DNA from: Chlorobiaceae bacterium | GTDB taxonomy: Bacteria > Bacteroidota > Chlorobiia > Chlorobiales > Chlorobiaceae | Direction: 5' to 3' | NCBI GenBank assembly: GCA_013334965.1 | Contig: JAAXWO010000016.1 | Coordinates: 1-43,921, forward strand | DNA: 43,921 nucleotides | In this document: piece by piece, positions 20,671-26,302 of the stretch | How positions within the stretch are numbered: position 1 is the first letter of the stretch | How the letters are laid out: every line of letters starts with the position of its first letter | Notes under the pieces: generated by a model | The model's input: the letters and a program-made list of their open reading frames with translations, nothing else | Told to the model about the DNA's origin: nothing | Database searches by the model: none | Translations under genes and position numbers: made by a program

Positions 20671-21492
20671 CGGACTTGAAGCCCTGGTTCGCACCTCCTG
20701 ATTGCTGAATTTTTCAAGCCCGGCAAGGAGTCCTGCCGTATCAAGCAGATTCAGGTAATGGGCAAGCGTGGTGGTATTTCCTGCATCCTGAAGTTGTCCA
20801 AGGATTTTGGTATAGGAAAGAATCTGGCCTGAATAGCTGCATCCGAGTTCGAACAACTGCTTCATGAGCGCAGGCTTGTCCACCCTGGTGAGCATGAGGA
20901 TATCTTTTGAAATGCTCGTCTCAACGAGCGAATCAGTTATGTACCTTGCCCATCGCACTTCATCGTCAACAAGAGAAGCCGCTCCAGGGTATCCGCCGAA
21001 CCAGACATACTGTTCGGGCGTAAAATCGAATGCCTGATGCATTTCCCGGTAAGACCAATGACTAAGAGGGATGATCTCGAAACGCCCTGCCAGCGATTCC
21101 GTAAGCCCCTGTTGCAGGAGCAGACGGGACGAGCCAAGGATGATGACTTTGAGATTCCTCTCGCTGGCGGTATCGGCATCCCACTCTTTTTTAACGATTT
21201 CGCTCCAGTTGCCGATTTTCTGGATTTCATCGATAACGAGGAGAGCCTCATGGGCTTCTGTTCCGGAGAGCTTGAGGCGGGCGACCTCCCACTGCTGACT
21301 GATCCAGCTCGACTGACCAGCCGGTATCAGATCGGCAGCCGCAAAATGTACCGGTATCCGGCACTGTTCGATAAACTGCCGGACAAGAGTCGTCTTGCCG
21401 ACCTGTCGAGGCCCGGCGATCACCTGGATAAACCGCCGTGGCTCCTCTTCGATCCGTTTTGCCAGAAGAGCTTTTTGCGAACGTTCGATCAT
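20671..21492 (-). pseudogene. DUF4143 ATPase, truncated tandem copy
   Basis: This is nearly identical to the intact gene from the start through RTRASSP (about residue 273), including Walker A and Walker B. It then breaks at the G-rich junction and continues for 18 unrelated residues to a stop at 20602. The ATPase half is complete and has a ribosome site (GGAG), so a shortened ATPase may be made. The nuclease-like C-terminus is missing. Confidence 0.9.
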
Positions 21493-21512
21493 GTTGCCCA
21501 CTCCATTTTCTA

Positions 21513-21530
21513 TTGAGTAAATTTACTCAA
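21513..21530. promoter_or_regulatory. 18-bp palindrome before truncated copy
   Basis: TTGAGTAAATTTACTCAA, the same core as at 20517-20538, with the outermost base pair lost by a substitution. It lies 20 bases before the ATG at 21492. Confidence 0.55.
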
Positions 21531-21625
21531 CACTCTGAGCAAAATGAAATACCGCAACAATTGAGCAAGAAAAATGAACCCTAAAACTTGCCCCAGTTTC
21601 AAGTCCTAACAATCAGGGGTTAGCT

Positions 21626-21655
21626 GTAAGTTCATGTTTTCAGGAACGTCCCGGT
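21626..21655 (-). repeat. Junction element at end of the cassette array
   Basis: GTAAGTTCATGTTTTCAGG then AACGTCCCGG on the plus strand matches 20631-20656 in 25 of the first 26 bases. It begins right after the small membrane gene at 21662, where the integron array is cut off. Confidence 0.7.
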
Positions 21656-21661
21656 CTTCTT

Positions 21662-21853
21662 CTACAGTGCCCGCAGAAACTGTTGACCGCTCACGAAGAA
21701 CTCCTCTGCCCATTTTTTCTGGAATTCGGACTGCTTGGCAACCAGTGCCTTAACGCCTTCCACGCGCCGAAGCAGCAAGATGCCGATGATTGCTACAACG
21801 ATTGGGGTTGCAATGCCTGCGACGAGCTTCCCGATCTCTAGCCAAGACTGCAT
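21662..21853 (-). CDS. Small membrane-anchored protein, cassette 4, probably truncated
   Basis: 63 residues: one hydrophobic segment (residues ~10-29, LVAGIATPIVVAIIGILLL) followed by a charged stretch ending at FLRAL. A strong ribosome site (AGGAGGCCACCAG) precedes the ATG. The frame stops just before the junction element at 21626-21655 and the cassette has no attC, so the original gene was probably longer. Function unknown. Confidence 0.7.
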   Translation of the reverse strand: MQSWLEIGKLVAGIATPIVVAIIGILLLRRVEGVKALVAKQSEFQKKWAEEFFVSGQQFLRAL

Positions 21854-21871
21854 CTGGTGGCCTCCTGTGCT

Positions 21872-21945
21872 GCCGAACGCTTGGGCTCAACCGACCCGAA
21901 AACGCTCCAGCGTTTTGGGGGTCGGCTGGAGCCCATTGTTATGCG
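21872..21945 (-). repeat. attC site between cassettes 3 and 4
   Basis: On the minus strand it begins CGCATAAC (R'') and ends GTTCGGC (R'). Between them GGGCTCcAGCCGACCC pairs with GGGTCGGTtGAGCCC, leaving unpaired single bases on one arm, the hallmark of folded attC. The inner part is AAAACGC/GCGTTTT. Confidence 0.88.
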
Positions 21946-21952
21946 ATTTTTA

Positions 21953-22717
21953 TCAACGCTCATTGAGCAATTCTGCTATTTCTTTGGCGATTTCTTCAAC
22001 AGTATGAGTAGCTGTACTTCTTGCTACTTTATCAGCAAGTGAAGGGCTAAAATCCACGACCTGCTGTTTGGTTATATTGTGCCAAATAGGTAGAAGAATT
22101 TGCTCACCAGATACGGCTCTGGTGACGATTCCATCAAGTTCGTAGTTCGTCCAGCCTTTGCTTATAAATGATGGAGACAACACAACAAGACCGACACGGC
22201 TTGTAGCTAAGCCCCTATCGATTTTCTGGCGCAAGCTGTCACCAATGCGCAAACTGAATTCGTCATACCAGACGTTTAATCCGTGCGAAACCAATGCGTT
22301 TGCTAGTGACCTTACAATCTCATCTTTATCTTCTGATGCGTGTGAAATAAAAACATCATGTGTTCTGCCTCCTGATTCGACCGGAGGAGGAACGTCCCTT
22401 TGAACAAGGCTAGGAACGTCAGAAAGCGGCGCTTGACGAATTTCTGGCAAAGGCCCTGGCAGCATTCTTACTGATGCTCTGGTGCTTCCACGCAAGCCTT
22501 GCATATCAACGGCTACATGCCAATAGCCTGTGTTTGGAATAGCAAGCCGTATAGGTGACTGCTTGGCAAGCCCACCATAGAAATCGTGTTTCCGACCATT
22601 TTTGTAATTAGAGAAATTCGAGCTATCCATTAGCCGGACATTGGCACCACTCGTGAGAGTAATTTCAACAATCTCTCCTCTTTGCTTGTAGCCAAGATTC
22701 TTGTGAATAAATTGCAC
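21953..22717 (-). CDS. DUF1883-TIR protein, cassette 3 (putative NADase defence effector)
   Basis: 254 residues. The N-terminal ~90 match the DUF1883 pattern (MQFIHKNLGYKQRG, then GYWHVAVDM). After a Pro-rich linker comes a TIR domain from about 120: HDVFISHASEDKD, NVWYDEF, VVLSPSFISKGWTNYEL. The Glu of WTNYEL sits at the catalytic position of NAD-cleaving TIR domains. Prokaryotic TIR proteins often deplete NAD+ as an anti-phage response; that role here is inference. The GTG start follows AGGAGATAGAA. The DUF1883 part may be the sensor or binding half. Confidence 0.9.
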   Translation of the reverse strand: MQFIHKNLGYKQRGEIVEITLTSGANVRLMDSSNFSNYKNGRKHDFYGGLAKQSPIRLAIPNTGYWHVAVDMQGLRGSTRASVRMLPGPLPEIRQAPLSDVPSLVQRDVPPPVESGGRTHDVFISHASEDKDEIVRSLANALVSHGLNVWYDEFSLRIGDSLRQKIDRGLATSRVGLVVLSPSFISKGWTNYELDGIVTRAVSGEQILLPIWHNITKQQVVDFSPSLADKVARSTATHTVEEIAKEIAELLNER

Positions 22718-22732
22718 TTCTATCTCCTTTTA

Positions 22733-22811
22733 CGCATAACGTGGAGCTAACCGGCGCGCGGAATGCCGCGAAGCGGCATGTAGGGCGTCCGAGTTGAGCG
22801 CATAGTTATAC
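22733..22811 (-). repeat. attC site between cassettes 2 and 3
   Basis: The minus strand begins GTATAAC and ends GTTATGCG. The arms GCGCTCAACTCGGACGC and GCGCCGGTTAGCTCC pair imperfectly, and the hairpin tip is ATGCCGCTTCGCGGCAT. Confidence 0.88.
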
Positions 22812-22813
22812 AT

Positions 22814-23779
22814 TTATGCTGCTTCCTTTAGGACTTTTGAAAGCTGGTCAATAGTGGTTACAACGATTTTTTCATTCCCAAGATTGCCCAGAGGCATTGC
22901 GGTTTGCTTTCGCGTTACCAATATTGCCTTATCGATCTTTTCTGAAGCCAGCAATTGCTGCAAATAATCCTGTGTACGGCGAACAAAGTGTAGCGGAACA
23001 GGGCCATCCCATGCCTTTGCTTCAATAGCAACTTTCTTTCCATTTATCTCAACTAGAAAGTCGGGTGTTAGATTTCCCAAACGTGGCTCAATAATGAATG
23101 CATGGCCGGATTTAGCCAATATCTTGGCTATCTCTGTTTCAAACTCTGAGTCATGCAAAAATTCTGTCCTTCTTGATGAGACGGTTTCTGTTTCCTTTGT
23201 TTTTCTATATACAGACAGTACCGCGATACTCAAAACCAAAACACCTAGAGCCGAGAATATCCATTCAACTTGAATAGTCTTGGTTTCTACAAACTTGAAT
23301 AGAACTGAAGCCAAGGCACCCAAGATTGAAGCAGAGAGTACCATTGCCGAAAGACTATCTTTTGTGGATTTTCGTTCTAATTTAATTTGCTGATATTCGG
23401 CAAAACTTGGTTTCGAAGATTCTTTTTCGGCTTTATCGAGACAGCCATTGAGCCGTTTTTCGATCTCCACTCTTTGTGATGGAGAAATCAAGTCACTATC
23501 AAACACCTCAGTGAATAAGCTGTTTAGTACTTGATCTTCGCTCCAGAGATCATTGATTGACACCTGAAACTCTCGGGCTTTGCCTTCAATCAATCTCGTG
23601 ATGTCTGAATAAACTGGCGCGTACTCTTCTAGCACCATTCTGCGTAATATTGCTCTATGTATGGACAGGTTGGCATTTCGTGCACGTTCTTTTTTTGCGC
23701 CGATTGTCTGGCGGTAGCCAATTACGAACAGAACTAGCGAAACCAGTATGCCAAGGCCTGTTTGAATGTAGCCGTCCAT
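22814..23779 (-). CDS. Membrane-anchored PD-(D/E)XK nuclease-like protein, cassette 2
   Basis: 321 residues. A hydrophobic segment opens the protein (IQTGLGILVSLVLFVIGY), and two more near residues 150-200 (SAMVLSASILGALASVLF, WIFSALGVLVLSIAVL) form a hairpin. The C-terminal ~110 residues form a restriction-like core: FETEIAKIL, then TPDFLVEING and VAIEAKAW (D...ExK), and ILVTRKQ. It is probably a nuclease tethered at the membrane. The start at 23779 follows AGGAGCTCTT; the longer frame runs back into attC. Possible defence role, unproven. Confidence 0.82.
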   Translation of the reverse strand: MDGYIQTGLGILVSLVLFVIGYRQTIGAKKERARNANLSIHRAILRRMVLEEYAPVYSDITRLIEGKAREFQVSINDLWSEDQVLNSLFTEVFDSDLISPSQRVEIEKRLNGCLDKAEKESSKPSFAEYQQIKLERKSTKDSLSAMVLSASILGALASVLFKFVETKTIQVEWIFSALGVLVLSIAVLSVYRKTKETETVSSRRTEFLHDSEFETEIAKILAKSGHAFIIEPRLGNLTPDFLVEINGKKVAIEAKAWDGPVPLHFVRRTQDYLQQLLASEKIDKAILVTRKQTAMPLGNLGNEKIVVTTIDQLSKVLKEAA

Positions 23780-23800
23780 AAGAGCTCCTAGTTCTTGTAT

Positions 23801-23882
23801 GTATAACGCCAGCCGTAACCGGCGCATTTGTAGTGAGCAACGCGAACGAAAAATGCGTCCGTGTTTACGGCCTTGTTAGGGC
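23801..23882 (-). repeat. attC site between cassettes 1 and 2
   Basis: The minus strand begins GCCCTAAC and ends GTTATAC. The arms AAGGCCGTaAACACGG and CCGGTTACGGCtGG pair with extrahelical bases; the inner stem is ACGCATTT/AAATGCG. Confidence 0.9.
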
Positions 23883-23884
23883 TT

Positions 23885-24826
23885 TTATTTAGCATGTGTA
23901 ACGGCGTTCCGTGAATCTGAAATTATCCTGTCGTAACGCTCTATAAAGATAAGCATCTTGTCAGGGTTTTCTTGAAAGGCATGAATCCATTGAGCCAGCG
24001 CTTGCGCAATCTCGTCGATCAAATCTTTGAGGTTAAAGTATTGAGAATCCAAATCAGGATTCGGAACGTATCCGCTTCTTGCGATGCAAAAGCTTATTCT
24101 CTTCTCTTTTCCTGCAAGCACTTTTCTGGAGTCCAGATTAGACATATGAAGGACGGAGTTCCGGTGCTCCCACAGCTGCTGTTCAGTAATTCCTAGCTTC
24201 TCGATTGACGCATACGTCTTTAGCCACTGGACAAAGCCTCCGGGAATATCCCCAAATTCCAGATATGAGACCGTATCAATGAACGAGACAATAAGTTTCA
24301 TGCATGATACGTAATACTTTGAGTTGAAGAGTAGCTTAATAGCATTGAAATAATCGTCGTTTAGTAATCTTGGCATATCAAAACCATCTGGTGTAGTGTA
24401 GAACTCCAGATAGTCTGCCATCTTTCCTTTGCCTAATTTCGGATGGTCTTCGAAAGAACTCACATAGAAGGGCTCATGACCCTGTGCGATATCTATCTGT
24501 GGCTCTCCGTTTACTATGGGGGTAATGCAGCACAGTGGATTCGCAGAGGCATCGTACCGAGCGAAGAATTCCTTAAAAATTTCCAAACTACGACCGGATC
24601 TTACAAGAGCCATGTAGGAGGAGTATTTAAATATACCATCTGACGTTCCAATCGAGCATGATCGTACATTAGCAAGAGTCGCTATTAAACAGTCGCTATG
24701 AACAGAACGTCTTAGGAACTCCATTTTTTCCTCATCAGAACCATCCATCTCATGGACAGCCACCCCAAGTTGACTAATTTCTGTTCCGTCAGTGTAGAGG
24801 AAGCAGTTGAAAATTCTTTCCTTCAT
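23885..24826 (-). CDS. Unknown protein with HEPN-like motif, cassette 1
   Basis: 313 residues, soluble, not recognised as a whole. A helical C-terminal half (from ~165, AIKLLFNSKYYVSCMKLIVSFIDTV) contains WEHRNSVLHMSN. RNxxxH fits the R-x4-6-H motif of HEPN RNases with a polar residue after Arg, and it is followed by helices ending in IFIERYDR. A toxin-like or abortive-infection RNase is possible but rests on this motif alone. The ribosome site overlaps the cassette head; base composition is more AT-rich than the core genes, fitting acquisition. Confidence 0.65.
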   Translation of the reverse strand: MKERIFNCFLYTDGTEISQLGVAVHEMDGSDEEKMEFLRRSVHSDCLIATLANVRSCSIGTSDGIFKYSSYMALVRSGRSLEIFKEFFARYDASANPLCCITPIVNGEPQIDIAQGHEPFYVSSFEDHPKLGKGKMADYLEFYTTPDGFDMPRLLNDDYFNAIKLLFNSKYYVSCMKLIVSFIDTVSYLEFGDIPGGFVQWLKTYASIEKLGITEQQLWEHRNSVLHMSNLDSRKVLAGKEKRISFCIARSGYVPNPDLDSQYFNLKDLIDEIAQALAQWIHAFQENPDKMLIFIERYDRIISDSRNAVTHAK

Positions 24827-24856
24827 ATGCCCCTCCGGTGATGTCCGGTGCTAGGT

Positions 24857-24864
24857 GCCCTAAC
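24857..24864 (-). other. Cassette insertion point (attI-side half-site)
   Basis: GTTAGGGC on the minus strand is the R'-type core at the head of cassette 1; recombination would fall between G and TT. The attI region should lie in 24865-25030, now partly occupied by an inverted-repeat element. Confidence 0.7.
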
Positions 24865-24910
24865 AATAATTAGATTGATCCGCCTAAACCGAAAATTATT
24901 GAATTACAGC

Positions 24911-25011
24911 CCATATAAGACGCAATCGAAAAAAAACTCAGAGTACCGCCAACCACATAATTATCAGTATGTTATAGTTCGTATTGCTTTTTATTTCTAC
25001 GTCTTATATGG
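24911..25011. repeat. 101-bp inverted-repeat element (MITE-like)
   Basis: CCATATAAGACG at 24911-24922 is matched by its exact complement CGTCTTATATGG at 25000-25011, and the arms stay partly complementary inward. There is no coding capacity. A third, partial end (CCATATAAACTGCAAT) lies at 25227. It may be a miniature transposable element that landed in the attI region. Confidence 0.5.
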
Positions 25012-25030
25012 ATCGGCATAAAAACGTTGC

Positions 25031-25168
25031 CTACAAGCCGTTTGCCGGACGTCGGACACCAGACGACCCTCGGTTCAAGACATGCGTATAAATCATGGTA
25101 TTGCGAACATCATTATGTCCAAGTAGTTCCTGAACGGTTCGAATTGGCTTTTGAGCTTCACTACGTAG
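25031..25168 (-). pseudogene. C-terminal remnant of an integron integrase (IntI)
   Basis: 45 codons read [18 protein letters not shown] and then [16 protein letters not shown], ending GVRRPANGL and stop. This is the very recognisable end of integron integrases ([26 protein letters not shown]), including the box II arginine-side LLGH and the catalytic tyrosine. Upstream the frame is closed by a TGA and the rest of the gene is gone. Its 3' end faces the cassette array and it is on the same strand as the cassettes. Confidence 0.92.
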
Positions 25169-25442
25169 TCAAGAGAACAACATTTCTTCAAGCTACATAA
25201 CGTTATCCCGACCTCAAAATTATACGCCATATAAACTGCAATAAGATATCATCGAGTAAGCGAGATTCAGCGTTCCAGCTCGATGTGGAATGTTTTCCCG
25301 AGCACTTGCACTGGATCGCCCAGCACAGATCGGGAACGTTTTTTTATTCAACAATCGAAACAGGCAAGAGGACACCTCTAATTATTAATCACATCTGACT
25401 ATCGGTGTTTTTGGCTGGAAAAGAATGCTGTCGCTGGCGACT
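25169..25442. other. Gene-poor stretch with decayed sequence
   Basis: No intact gene. On the minus strand 25330-25269 there is a short open end, LGDPVQVLGKTFHIELER then stop, which looks like the tail of a lost gene that I do not recognise. CATAACGTTATC at 25196-25207 juxtaposes two attC-type core halves and could be a scar. Confidence 0.4.
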
Positions 25443-25778
25443 TTATGTCGTCCACTGCTTCACGTTTTCTCTTGTCACCATCGCTTCGGCTCCGGCTTCG
25501 TGGAGCAACGTCTCAAGGAAAGGAAGGAATTCTTCCACTTTTTCGGTGGTGTCGACGATCTCGACGACTATCGGCAGGTCTCCGGCCAGCTCCAGGATCT
25601 TTGCAGTATGCACCTTGTGGCGCAGGCCGAATGAAAGCAGCCCTCGGAACACGGTCGCGCCGGCCATGCCACGATCCAAAGCCTCGCTGACCAGCAGTTC
25701 GTAGATGGGCCGGTGGTGAAGCTTCTCCTTTTCACCGACGAAGACCCTCAGCAGTTCACATTCGATGAAGTTCATCAT
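25443..25778 (-). CDS. DUF190 protein, second copy
   Basis: 111 residues, closely similar to the DUF190 protein at 36225-36560 (opening MMNFIECELLRVFVGEKEK, ending TRENVKQWTT). DUF190 proteins form small ferredoxin-like/PII-like folds and often accompany the CrcB fluoride channel. The frame is intact and starts inside the stop of the adjoining crcB scrap (ATGA), exactly as in the complete operon. It therefore came with that segment as a duplication. It has lost its normal promoter, so it may be silent. Confidence 0.85.
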   Translation of the reverse strand: MMNFIECELLRVFVGEKEKLHHRPIYELLVSEALDRGMAGATVFRGLLSFGLRHKVHTAKILELAGDLPIVVEIVDTTEKVEEFLPFLETLLHEAGAEAMVTRENVKQWTT

Positions 25779-25855
25779 TGCCAGAGTTTAGCGAGTTGAG
25801 TCCCGGTGAAGATGCAGGCCATGCCTCCGACGAAGCTGCCTGCGACGTACAGGAT
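25775..25855 (-). pseudogene. 3' scrap of crcB
   Basis: 26 codons ILYVAGSFVGGMACIFTGT to LAKLWQ and stop match the end of CrcB at 36557-36637 (MYVAGSIVGGMACIFSGT...LAKIWQ). The rest of the gene is absent. It breaks just before GTTGGGGACATGAATTCATG, which contains part of the G-rich motif seen at other joints. Confidence 0.9.
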
Positions 25856-26140
25856 AAATAAGTGCGTTGGGGACATGAATTCATGCACTTACATCAAAAC
25901 AAGCCAAACCTTCAAATAAAAAATTGAGCGTAACTTTCGTTGTGCCAGAAGTAGTATACGCTCAACTGACCGCGGATATTGTCACTGAACTGGTCATATG
26001 GTCGCCGCCTCGGGAGGAAGTAGTAAACCCAACGATCAGGCCTACATTTTTATGTAAGAAGAATACGCCGAATTTTCAAACCATCTCCGGTAGATCGTCG
26101 CAAATCGGCTGACGGGCAAAGCAGAAAATACGAGTAACTT
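25856..26140. other. Gene-free stretch
   Basis: I see no convincing gene. A palindrome CATGAATTCATG lies at 25873-25884 inside a longer AAGTGC...GCACTT hairpin. A 62-codon open frame on the plus strand from 25927 has no ribosome site or recognisable motif. Confidence 0.5.
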
Positions 26141-26218
26141 AGCTTCGTACACACCGACAAAGACCTCGACAAGACCGTCAAGGCGAACGACAACGCACTG
26201 AAGGCCGCCATCGGCTGA
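26141..26218 (+). pseudogene. 3' end of hemL (island-distal direct repeat, possible attR)
   Basis: The plus strand reads [19 protein letters not shown] then KAAIG and stop, against [19 protein letters not shown] in the intact gene. 26141-26200 matches 19149-19208 with 4 mismatches. The fragment is followed by its own terminator, as the intact gene is. It marks the right edge of the accessory island; kdp genes follow. Confidence 0.88.
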
Positions 26219-26252
26219 CATGCGCGACTGGTCACTGGCCAAGGCTCATTAA

Positions 26253-26282
26253 AAAAAGCCGTCTCTTCCGAGGCGGCTTTTT
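26253..26282. terminator. Bidirectional terminator between hemL scrap and kdp operon
   Basis: Stem AAAAAGCCGTCTC / GAGGCGGCTTTTT with a TTCC loop and T-runs on both strands. It would end the kdp operon on the minus strand. Confidence 0.93.
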
Positions 26283-26302
26283 CGTTTTCATTGTTCACAC
26301 AA

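Larger units (their letters stand above)
21656..25168 (-). mobile_element. Fossil integron: four gene cassettes, three attC sites, intI remnant
   Basis: Reading the minus strand: a C-terminal scrap of an integron integrase (25168-25031), a recombination half-site GTTAGGGC (24864-24857), then four cassettes in the same direction. attC-like sites separate them at 23882-23801, 22811-22733 and 21945-21872. For each of the first three cassettes the 7-8 base R'' box at its end is the exact complement of the half-site at its start (GCCCTAAC/GTTAGGGC, GTATAAC/GTTATAC, CGCATAAC/GTTATGCG), as expected if each once closed into a circle. The last cassette has lost its attC. The integrase scrap points the same way as the cassettes, unlike class 1 integrons. 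Confidence 0.88.

Noticed and set aside
25924-26112. 62-codon frame in the island's right end
   Set aside because: No ribosome site, no recognisable motif and located in decayed DNA.
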